A DNA stretch of 64,000 bases from Saprospiraceae bacterium (lineage in GTDB: Bacteria > Bacteroidota > Bacteroidia > Chitinophagales > Saprospiraceae), in NCBI GenBank assembly GCA_022841345.1, contig JALHRR010000001.1, positions 124,001-188,000 on the forward strand, written 5' to 3'. The notes beneath the pieces are model-generated. The model was not told the origin of the DNA, ran no database searches, and saw nothing but the letters and a program-made list of their open reading frames with translations. The number at the start of each line of letters is the position of its first letter. Position 1 is the stretch's first letter. The translations under genes and the position numbers were made by a program. Below, piece after piece: positions 8,334 through 16,108 of the stretch.

Positions 8334-8978
8334 ATGAAAAATACACTTTCAATATTTTCTATCTTTTTCCTCTTTGCGTGTGCGATTTCATGCCAGTCTG
8401 ATGCCAGAGAATTTCCGCCTGAAAAAGCAATTCTTTTATTTGAAAAATATATCGTGGGGAGCTTCAATAATAATAAACAGATCCAGGAGGATTTAAGCAC
8501 TGGTATGCAGAAACATCCGGCTTCCAGATTGATAAATACTAAAATCGATGACTGGATCTTGAATGCACCCCCGCGAGCAGGATTCTGGTTACTCGAAGAA
8601 GGGTATTTTGATAATCCGGGTATGAAGCCTGAAGTAAAACCTTATTTATTCTTTTATGAAGGACTGGGGGATACTGCTGTAATGATGCATGTGTACACAT
8701 TTCCCACTACTATACCAAACTCGATAGTCAGACATACTAATCAGGACATCAAAGTTGAGTACTCAGCGCTCAATCCCTCCAAAAACTTTAAACCAATGCT
8801 TTTGGAGTATAAGAATGAAGGGTTTCATTATGAAGATGTATTTAATTTACCCGGAGGTATGACCTTTACATTTAAAAAATCAATTAAAAAGGATGGAATT
8901 GAATTACTGGAACTATGGTATAAGGACAAAACCAGAATGACAACTTATGATACGCCATTATTTTTAGATAAAGAATAA
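8334..8978 (+). CDS. Putative lipoprotein of unknown function
   Basis: A 214-residue protein with a lipoprotein signal: a hydrophobic stretch ending in the lipobox AISC (Cys about residue 20). The mature part is mixed alpha/beta in appearance with many aromatic residues (FWLLEEGYF, YLFFYEGLG, LLELWYKDKTR). I recognise no domain. A -7-like promoter box lies 19 bases upstream of the ATG, and the next gene follows after 33 bases in the same direction, so the two may be co-transcribed. Confidence 0.75.
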   Translation: MKNTLSIFSIFFLFACAISCQSDAREFPPEKAILLFEKYIVGSFNNNKQIQEDLSTGMQKHPASRLINTKIDDWILNAPPRAGFWLLEEGYFDNPGMKPEVKPYLFFYEGLGDTAVMMHVYTFPTTIPNSIVRHTNQDIKVEYSALNPSKNFKPMLLEYKNEGFHYEDVFNLPGGMTFTFKKSIKKDGIELLELWYKDKTRMTTYDTPLFLDKE

Positions 8979-9011
8979 TTAAAATTTACCCTGTAAAAAG
9001 CTTCATCTTAT

Positions 9012-9752
9012 TTGAATGCACTTGTCCATATATTGATTCACCCACTTTTTTTGCTGTGGATCCTGATTGTTTTGGGTATTTATTTTAGTTTAAAATCCAG
9101 AATTAAAGCACTAAAGTTCTGTGCGTTTGCTGCAATCTCCTGGTTATTTATAATAAGTGTTTCTCCCATACCTGTGTGGTTGGCCCGTTCACTGGAGAAA
9201 AAGTATGCTCCTTTGCTTCAGGTAAATTCAGATTTAAAACTTCCTGTAAGGATCATGATCCTTGGTGCCGGACATACCAATGATCCTTCACTTCCTGATA
9301 TTGATAAATTATATTCCGGTGCGCTGGCAAGGCTTTCTGAAGGAATCAGAATCCACAGAATGATTCCGGGTAGTCAATTAATCTGTTCAGGATATGCAGG
9401 TAAGAGTACAGTTTCACAGGCAGAAGTGACTGCCATGGCCGCTGTAGAATTGGGGGTTGATCCAAAGGATACGATCCTCCTGACTGATGCGCATAATACG
9501 AAAGCAGAGGCGAAAGCATATACGGCCCGGTTTGAGAATGACGGAACTTTAATATTGGTTACTGATGCTATCCATATGCCCAGAGCTATGAATTGGTTTC
9601 ACAAACATGGCATAAATCCAGCTCCGGCACCCACCAACCACCTTATAAAAACAGATCCGGAATTTTATAATTTTCCTTTCAAGTTTTCTACAAACAAGAT
9701 CATACTCATGGAAAAATCGTTACATGAATATGTAGGAATGCTTGCAAGATAG
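9012..9752 (+). CDS. YdcF/ElyC family (DUF218) membrane protein
   Basis: A 246-residue protein with two N-terminal hydrophobic segments (about 3-24 and 31-52), followed by a DUF218 domain beginning RIMILGAGHTND. It includes the conserved LSEGIRIHRMIPGSQLICSG, a TKAEAKAY segment and the LVTDAIHMPRAM motif. E. coli relatives SanA, ElyC and YdcF affect envelope integrity and undecaprenyl-lipid use, but the enzymatic activity is not settled. The start is TTG at 9012: an in-frame TAA lies 15 bases upstream and there is no ATG before the DUF218 core, so TTG is needed to include the membrane helices. Confidence 0.85.
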   Translation: MNALVHILIHPLFLLWILIVLGIYFSLKSRIKALKFCAFAAISWLFIISVSPIPVWLARSLEKKYAPLLQVNSDLKLPVRIMILGAGHTNDPSLPDIDKLYSGALARLSEGIRIHRMIPGSQLICSGYAGKSTVSQAEVTAMAAVELGVDPKDTILLTDAHNTKAEAKAYTARFENDGTLILVTDAIHMPRAMNWFHKHGINPAPAPTNHLIKTDPEFYNFPFKFSTNKIILMEKSLHEYVGMLAR

Positions 9753-9819
9753 TATATTGAACCTGCAAACACTTCAGCCAATGCTGACAGTACAATTGCC
9801 ATAAAAATGCAACTCAATT

Positions 9820-11061
9820 ATGAGCACACAAACCCCCGAACACAAATTACAGGTCGAATCAGGAAAGGATCAATCCCGGATCTGGTTGTCATCACCACAT
9901 ATGGGTGAAAATGAGCAAACGTATGTAACGCAAGCCTTTAGCAGCAACTGGATTGCACCCTTGGGCCCTCATGTTAATGGATTTGAAGAAGATTTGGCAG
10001 CATATACGGGTGTAAAACATGCGGCAGCTCTGAGCTCGGGGACAGCAGCTTTGCATCTGGGATTAATTTTGATGGATGCAGGACCGGGTGATATTGTTCT
10101 GTGCCAAAGCCTGACCTTTTCTGCCAGCGCCAATCCGATTATTTATCAGGGGGCAACTCCGGTTTTTATAGATTCAGAGTCAGATACCTGGAATATGGAT
10201 CCTGTAGCACTGGAGGAAGCAATTGTTTCCATTCTGAACACGCCAATTCAGACCAAATCGGGTCTGTCATCCCGTATAAAAGCCATTGTACCGGTACATC
10301 TTTATGGAATGCCGGCCAAAATGAATGAGATCAAATCCATTTCAGAAAAATATGGAATTCCAATTCTGGAAGATGCTGCAGAAGCCCTTGGGAGCACCTA
10401 CCAGGGAAAGGCTTGCGGAAGCCTGGGGGATTTGGGGGTACTTAGCTTTAATGGCAATAAAATTATTACTACCTCCGGTGGAGGTGCGCTTATCTCTGAC
10501 GACAAGAAAAAAATTGAGAAAGCCAGGTTTTATGCCACCCAATCCAGAGATCCTGCTCCACATTATCAGCATAGCCATCTTGGTTTTAATTATCGGATGA
10601 GTAATGTCCTCGCAGGAATTGGGAGAGGCCAGATGGAAGTTTTACCTGAAAGAGTAGCTCAGAGAAGAAGCAATTTTAATAGATATAAGCAATACTTCGA
10701 TAAATGGCAGACTCCCGGGGGATTGTCCAACCTACACTTTGGATTTCAGAATGAACCGGAAGGAAGCTTTAGTAATAGATGGTTGACATGTATCACCGTT
10801 GAGCCTGAATTAAATAACGGACTGAGCAGGGAAATAATCAGACTCGCTTTGGAATCTGAAAACATTGAAGCCAGACCATTATGGAAGCCTATGCATTTGC
10901 AACCTTACTTCAAAGAATATGCTTATTTTGGCAACAGGACATCTGAACAATTATTTGAAAATGGGCTGTGTTTGCCCAGCGGATCTAATTTAACACCACT
11001 TGATTTTAAAAGAATATTTGAAAACCTGGATAATATCATCTCCGGTTTTTCATCCAGATAG
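9820..11061 (+). CDS. DegT/DnrJ/EryC1/StrS family PLP-dependent aminotransferase
   Basis: A 413-residue sugar aminotransferase that would convert an NDP-keto-sugar to an amino sugar for surface glycans. Motifs seen: ALSSGTAALHLGL (PLP phosphate binding), VPVHLYGMPA, ILEDAAEALGS (Asp that contacts the PLP ring nitrogen) and SFNGNKIITTSGGGA, whose Lys214 would form the internal aldimine. ARFYATQSRDPAPHYQH and HLGFNYRMSN are typical of the PglE/PerA/EpsN branch. It starts at an ATG 67 bases after the YdcF-like gene. No other sugar-nucleotide genes are adjacent, so the substrate cannot be deduced. Confidence 0.92.
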   Translation: MSTQTPEHKLQVESGKDQSRIWLSSPHMGENEQTYVTQAFSSNWIAPLGPHVNGFEEDLAAYTGVKHAAALSSGTAALHLGLILMDAGPGDIVLCQSLTFSASANPIIYQGATPVFIDSESDTWNMDPVALEEAIVSILNTPIQTKSGLSSRIKAIVPVHLYGMPAKMNEIKSISEKYGIPILEDAAEALGSTYQGKACGSLGDLGVLSFNGNKIITTSGGGALISDDKKKIEKARFYATQSRDPAPHYQHSHLGFNYRMSNVLAGIGRGQMEVLPERVAQRRSNFNRYKQYFDKWQTPGGLSNLHFGFQNEPEGSFSNRWLTCITVEPELNNGLSREIIRLALESENIEARPLWKPMHLQPYFKEYAYFGNRTSEQLFENGLCLPSGSNLTPLDFKRIFENLDNIISGFSSR

Positions 11062-11197
11062 GGTGTAGTTATCGCTCTGGAATTTATAATTATTTGCCGC
11101 TCAATATCTTATCGTCAGTCAGTTTCCATATTGTTGAATGCTAGTTAATGAAAGGTTAAACATTTAAGCCTCAGCAACAAAGCCCTTGTATTGATTG

Positions 11198-11205
11198 TAA
11201 TTTTG
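11198..11205 (+). promoter_or_regulatory. Predicted -7 box upstream of the TonB-dependent receptor gene
   Basis: TAATTTTG fits TAnnTTTG, about 110 bases before the ATG, which would give a leader of about 100 bases. No well-spaced -33 TTTG is present. Confidence 0.35.
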
Positions 11206-11314
11206 CCAGACAATTCAGCGATATCAGAAAAGTTTCCATACCGGATTACATTTTATCTATGTAAATGATGGGGATTCATACTGGTTTCAGATTTAAATTG
11301 AATCAAACCACCTC

Positions 11315-13792
11315 ATGGCCAATAGTAGTATTTTCTCAATAATTTCCCTTCTGTTTATTTTTTGTTCAGCAAATGCCCAACCACCCTCTGGTAATTTTGG
11401 AGGCCAAATGAGCAATAGCACCATTTCCGGAATTTTGACAGAATCATCGGGCAATCAACCCCTTGAGTATGCCTCTGTCAGTATTCTTAAGGCTGATAAT
11501 GACAGTTTGATCACAGGCATTCTTACCGATGGAGATGGAAGATTCCAATTTGAGATTCCTTCCCGGCACAGAGCGGTTAAGGTTGAATTCACTTATCTGG
11601 GCTTCAAAACCCTTCAAAAAACTATTCAACTTAAAAATGGAGAGCTTACAAATTTGGGTCAAATATCACTTGAGCCCGATCAACAATTGCTGGATGAAGT
11701 TGTAGTTACTGCGGAACAATCAAATGTTAACCTTTATGTGGATCGGAAAGTCTATAATGTAGACAAAGATCTTTCTGCAAGAGGGGGAACTGGAGAAGAT
11801 GTAATGAAAAATATTCCGGGAGTAAATGTGGATGCTGATGGCGGTGTGAATGTCCGTAACAGCAATGCACAGATATTTATTGACGGCAGACCAACTACAC
11901 TTGAATTGGATAAAATCCCCGCTGACCAAATTGATATGGTGGAAGTCATTACTAATCCATCAGTCAAATTTGATGCATCCAGTTCCGGCGGAATAATTAA
12001 TATCCGCCTCAAGCAAAATCTTAAACCAGGATATAATGGGACATTGACGGCAGGAATTGGTACATCAGACAGATATGTAACAACTGTCAATCTGAACATG
12101 AAAAGAGAGCCATTCAATCTTTCATTGAATTACAATTATAATAAGGCTGGTAATGACATATTCACTTATACCAACAGGAATACATTGCTTGGATCAGGAT
12201 CAAATGAAAGATTTATTCAGGAAGCCAATGCTTATAATACCAGGGCTAACCACTCTTTCAGGACAGTTTTTGATTATAAATTAAGTCAAAGAGATTTCTT
12301 ATCCATCAGCGGAAATCTGTCTCTGGGTAATTGGCGGGGAAATCAAAAGCAAGAATTTAATTCACAGTTCAATAATGTAATTACCACTTCAGGAGAGCAA
12401 ATTCAGACTGAAGACAATGAGTTTAATCATTATACTGCTCAGATTTATTATAATCATAAGATGAAGCAGCCCGGTCGGGAATTCACAACCGATCTTCAAT
12501 ATAATGGAAACAGGAGCAACGGTATCAATGATATCAGCACATACAACTATGATGAAGATGGCAATTGGCTTCCAGGAGTTCCATTTTTGCAAAATATCGA
12601 TAATACCAACAAAAGCAACTCACTGACATATCAGCTGGATTTTATAAATCCTCTGCCCAATAATGGAAGATTCGAAGCAGGTATAAGAATGTTCTACAAA
12701 AGAAGTGAGTTTCAAAACCTGATCAATCGATTTGACAGAGAAGAAAATATTTTTATCAATGACAGTATTTTAAGTAATCAGTTTGACATTATTGAAAATG
12801 TCAATGCTGCATATGTCAATTATATTGGCAAATGGGGATGGCTTAATTATCAGTTTGGGCTTCGTTTCGAACATTCATTTTATGAAGGGAATGTTCTGAA
12901 TTCAGAAACCAGTTTTTCTTATCAATATCCGAATAGTCCGGATAACATTATTAAGGCTGTTTTTCCGGGATTATACCTTTCCAGAAAACTTGGAGATAAT
13001 CAGGAATTACAATTCAATGTGAGTCGTAAAATTGGCAGACCCGGCTTCTGGCAATTGACTCCAAGAGTAAATATCAATGACCCCCGAAATCTGCGTCTTG
13101 GAAATCCCAATCTACTTCCTGAGTTTATCAATCTGAGTGAGATTAATTATAGTGTTACTGCCGGGCAAATCAACCTATTGAGTTCTGTCTACGCTAAAGT
13201 GACAGAAGATCCCATTTCCTGGATTACATTCCCTTTTGATGGCGACTCGTCCATTTTGGTTACACAGGCTGTCAATGGAACATACGATTACAGTGCAGGC
13301 TGGGAAAACACAATGAAGTGGAGACCCAATGACAAACTGGAAATGACCCTAAGTGTCGAGTTGTCTTATGTCAGAGCGAATACCAGCACACCACAAGGTA
13401 ACTTTAGCAATAGTGGTGTCATGGCTCAATTCCGGCCTATGATTAATTACAAGTTACCATGGAATATGAGTGCTCAGATAAACGGAAATTATCGCACTCC
13501 GGGCATACAGGCTCAGGGACGTTCTCTTCCTGTGTATTTTATGGATGTGACTCTGAACAAGAAAATTGGCAAAGCCTGGAATATTAACCTTACACTTAGT
13601 GATGCATTTAACAGCAGATTGTGGGGACAATATTTTGAGACACCCACCTATACTCAGGAAAGTACCAGAAGACGTGAAGCCAGATTCCTTCGTTTGACAG
13701 TTGCTTACTCTTTTGGGGCAACTGATCCGGGCTGGATGAAAAAGCGTACAAACGGACAGGATAGAGGCGGGATGGAAGATGGTGAATTTTGA
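11315..13792 (+). CDS. TonB-dependent outer-membrane receptor, OMP_b-brl_3 type
   Basis: An 825-residue outer-membrane protein. A signal peptide (MANSSIFSIISLLFIFCSANA) is followed by a carboxypeptidase-regulatory-like beta-sandwich (about 38-120, SGILTESSGNQPLEYASVSI) and a plug domain (about 125-220, with MKNIPGVNVDADGGV and VEVITNPSVKFD). A long beta-barrel follows, with alternating aromatic strands and segments such as QLTPRVNINDPRNLRLGNPNLLPE. The barrel resembles the outer-membrane beta-barrel family 3 receptors without a SusD partner. No SusD, siderophore or metal gene is adjacent, so the ligand is unknown. It presumably depends on the ExbBD-TonB set at 1918-5078. Confidence 0.92.
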   Translation: MANSSIFSIISLLFIFCSANAQPPSGNFGGQMSNSTISGILTESSGNQPLEYASVSILKADNDSLITGILTDGDGRFQFEIPSRHRAVKVEFTYLGFKTLQKTIQLKNGELTNLGQISLEPDQQLLDEVVVTAEQSNVNLYVDRKVYNVDKDLSARGGTGEDVMKNIPGVNVDADGGVNVRNSNAQIFIDGRPTTLELDKIPADQIDMVEVITNPSVKFDASSSGGIINIRLKQNLKPGYNGTLTAGIGTSDRYVTTVNLNMKREPFNLSLNYNYNKAGNDIFTYTNRNTLLGSGSNERFIQEANAYNTRANHSFRTVFDYKLSQRDFLSISGNLSLGNWRGNQKQEFNSQFNNVITTSGEQIQTEDNEFNHYTAQIYYNHKMKQPGREFTTDLQYNGNRSNGINDISTYNYDEDGNWLPGVPFLQNIDNTNKSNSLTYQLDFINPLPNNGRFEAGIRMFYKRSEFQNLINRFDREENIFINDSILSNQFDIIENVNAAYVNYIGKWGWLNYQFGLRFEHSFYEGNVLNSETSFSYQYPNSPDNIIKAVFPGLYLSRKLGDNQELQFNVSRKIGRPGFWQLTPRVNINDPRNLRLGNPNLLPEFINLSEINYSVTAGQINLLSSVYAKVTEDPISWITFPFDGDSSILVTQAVNGTYDYSAGWENTMKWRPNDKLEMTLSVELSYVRANTSTPQGNFSNSGVMAQFRPMINYKLPWNMSAQINGNYRTPGIQAQGRSLPVYFMDVTLNKKIGKAWNINLTLSDAFNSRLWGQYFETPTYTQESTRRREARFLRLTVAYSFGATDPGWMKKRTNGQDRGGMEDGEF

Positions 13793-13793
13793 T

Positions 13794-13814
13794 GTTATTC
13801 TCAGAAAGAATAAC
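13794..13814. terminator. Perfect hairpin directly after the TonB-dependent receptor gene
   Basis: GTTATTCT and AGAATAAC are perfect 8-base arms around a 5-base loop, starting one base after the stop codon. No T-run follows, so it may be a 3'-end stabilising structure rather than an intrinsic terminator. Confidence 0.4.
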
Positions 13815-13951
13815 AATTTGGCGTGCCAACATTATAAAAAGGGTAAGCAGCTTCGTATATCCTTTGTCTTCAAATTGCCGGAAATTATTATAATGTATCT
13901 TCGGAACTTATTCTCTCTTTGCACGTCCTATATTTTATAAAACAAAGTATC

Positions 13952-14665
13952 ATGAAATTACGCTTGCTTTCTCTGTTACTGATATTCTCCCTGAGTGGAT
14001 GTGCGGAACTTCAAAAGATTCTCGATACAGGATCTGTACCACTTACAAATGAACAAATTGCTTCCGGTCTAAAGGAAGCACTCAATATTGGAATCAGCAA
14101 AGGTTCAGATATACTTTCTTCTCAGGATGGATTTTACAGAAGTTCATACAAAATTCTATTACCTCCTGAGGCCAGAAAAATAACTGACAGACTTAAGGTC
14201 ATCCCCGGTTTTACTAATGTGGAGGAGATCATCCTTGAAAAAATAAACAGGGGAGCAGAGGATGCAGCCAAAAGAGCAAAACCTATTTTCCAAAATGCGA
14301 TCCGCCAGATCACTTTTGGAGATGTAATGGACATTCTGATGGGACCTAACAACGCTGCCACCCAATATCTCAACCGAACAACCTACCAGCCCCTGTACAA
14401 TGAATTTAATCCTGTCATTGTAGAATCTCTTAATAAGTTCAATGCCATTGAGTATTGGGCAGATGCTGTGAATGCTTACAACAAAATCCCATTCATTACA
14501 AAAGTAAATCCTAAGTTGGATGACTATGTGACTACACAGGCATTGAATGGTCTTTTCTCAATGGTTGAGATAGAAGAAGCGAAGATCCGTACTGATATTT
14601 CTCAGAGGACTACTGATCTGCTCAGAAGAGTATTTGCAAAACAAGATGCTAATAGAAATCTATAA
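13952..14665 (+). CDS. DUF4197 domain lipoprotein
   Basis: A 237-residue protein starting MKLRLLSLLLIFSLSGCAEL, a clear lipoprotein signal with Cys at about 17. The body matches DUF4197: LTNEQIASGLKEALNIGISKG near the start, YKILLPPEARKI, a helical FGDVMDILMGPNNAATQYL segment, and a C-terminal NGLFSMVEIEEAKIRTD. A TTG start 33 bases upstream is open but would bury the signal peptide, so the ATG at 13952 is chosen. The family is widespread in Proteobacteria and Bacteroidetes and has no established function. Confidence 0.88.
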   Translation: MKLRLLSLLLIFSLSGCAELQKILDTGSVPLTNEQIASGLKEALNIGISKGSDILSSQDGFYRSSYKILLPPEARKITDRLKVIPGFTNVEEIILEKINRGAEDAAKRAKPIFQNAIRQITFGDVMDILMGPNNAATQYLNRTTYQPLYNEFNPVIVESLNKFNAIEYWADAVNAYNKIPFITKVNPKLDDYVTTQALNGLFSMVEIEEAKIRTDISQRTTDLLRRVFAKQDANRNL

Positions 14666-14812
14666 ATCGCTTAATCGGCTAAGGGTTTAATTGTAAGCAG
14701 CCAAAAGAAAATCTTGTATTGACCTTTTTGCAGGGCATTGATTCAATCCAGGGGCAAATAATTGTTTGTCCGGGTTATTCACATCAAAGCCAGGTACCAA
14801 ATGGAATACTGC

Positions 14813-16075
14813 TTATTTCTCTGCATCATATTTGGCCTTATATTTTCTGTATAGTGCTTTATGCTTATTATCGAGGTCTATATCCCGGCCGTCAATAAAG
14901 GCACGTATGACTTGATTCCCCAGCATATCGAGCGCATCACCCTCACTGACAAAGAGAGTGGCAGCTTTTCCGGCCTCAAGTGTACCTACCCGTGCTCCTA
15001 TACCCGCAATAGCAGCTGCATTCCCTGTGATAGCACTTAATGCTGCCTCGTAAGGAAGTCCGAAGCCTACTGCCTGTCCCGCCTGAAAAGGAAGATTCCT
15101 TTGCTGCCATGCTCCATTCATGCTAATTGCAAAACGAACGCCTTTGGAATGTAAAATGGAGGGTGTTTTGAAAGGTTGATCAATTGCCTCATCCTGCCTG
15201 GAAGGCAAGTCATGAGTATTTCGAAGGATCACATCTATCTTTTTTTCAGCCAGAAAATCGGCAATGATCCAGGATTCCTTTCCGCCTACAATTACCGGTA
15301 TAATTCCATAGCTTTCAGCTAAGGTGATGGCATCCATTATAGCATTTCCCAGATTTGCATGAATATAGAGCCTTTTGGTTCCGGCCCAAAGAGCCTTCAT
15401 AGACTCTAGTTTCAGGTTCTTTTCTGTTATTTGCTTATTCTGCCTGTAAGCAGCTGCCTGGTCAAAGAAAGCTTTGATTTCTGATACCTGTTTTTGATAT
15501 TGCTCATTGCGCTGTATGCCACCCGGCTCGGCCCACCATCCGGTAAAAATAACTCGTTCAGGCCAGTTCAGATGGATAGCTACATCTTCCTGAAATACCG
15601 CATCTTCCCAATTCCAGCCATCCATATTAAAGATACTGGAGGTACCGGGAATCACTCCGCCTGATGGGATAGATTGAGCCATCAATATTCCATTGGAACG
15701 AATGGTGGGTATGATCTGGGATTCTGCATCGAATGCCACCAAGCTTCGAATATTGGGATTGAATACACCCACTTCACGGTTATCGACTGTAGCTCTCACG
15801 GCTTCAATTTCAACTAATCCGACTGAAGAACCCAAAGCCAGAAACCCCGGGAAAATTTGTTTACCTGCACAGGAAATTACCTCTGTTCCGGTGCTAATGC
15901 CAGGTCTTTGCGTGCCGATATAAGAAATTTTGCCTTCTGAAATGAGCAGGTAAGCATTTTCTATAGTGCTCCCATTCCCTATATGGTATTTTCCACCTTC
16001 CAGCAGGAATTGGTTTTGAGCAAATGAATTAACAGTGCAGAGGCAGAGAACAATGGCTATAAATATTTTATACAT
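14813..16075 (-). CDS. Exported amidohydrolase-fold protein with degenerate metal site
   Basis: A 420-residue protein with a signal peptide (MYKIFIAIVLCLCTVNSFA|Q) and an imidazolonepropionase-like amidohydrolase layout: a beta-sandwich with LLISEGKISYIGTQRPG, the KQIFPGFLALGS strand, and a C-terminal GARVGTLEAGKAATLFVSEG return to the beta domain. The usual HxH metal pair after PG is replaced (GFLALGSSVGL), and the usual terminal catalytic Asp region reads ISMNGAW, so the normal metal centre is missing. It is probably a structural or non-catalytic partner of the larger amidohydrolase encoded 33 bases upstream on the same strand. Exported to the periplasm; substrate unknown. Confidence 0.88.
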   Translation of the reverse strand: MYKIFIAIVLCLCTVNSFAQNQFLLEGGKYHIGNGSTIENAYLLISEGKISYIGTQRPGISTGTEVISCAGKQIFPGFLALGSSVGLVEIEAVRATVDNREVGVFNPNIRSLVAFDAESQIIPTIRSNGILMAQSIPSGGVIPGTSSIFNMDGWNWEDAVFQEDVAIHLNWPERVIFTGWWAEPGGIQRNEQYQKQVSEIKAFFDQAAAYRQNKQITEKNLKLESMKALWAGTKRLYIHANLGNAIMDAITLAESYGIIPVIVGGKESWIIADFLAEKKIDVILRNTHDLPSRQDEAIDQPFKTPSILHSKGVRFAISMNGAWQQRNLPFQAGQAVGFGLPYEAALSAITGNAAAIAGIGARVGTLEAGKAATLFVSEGDALDMLGNQVIRAFIDGRDIDLDNKHKALYRKYKAKYDAEK

Positions 16076-16108
16076 CTTTAGGGTCTTTAGGAATTAAAGG
16101 AAATTGGA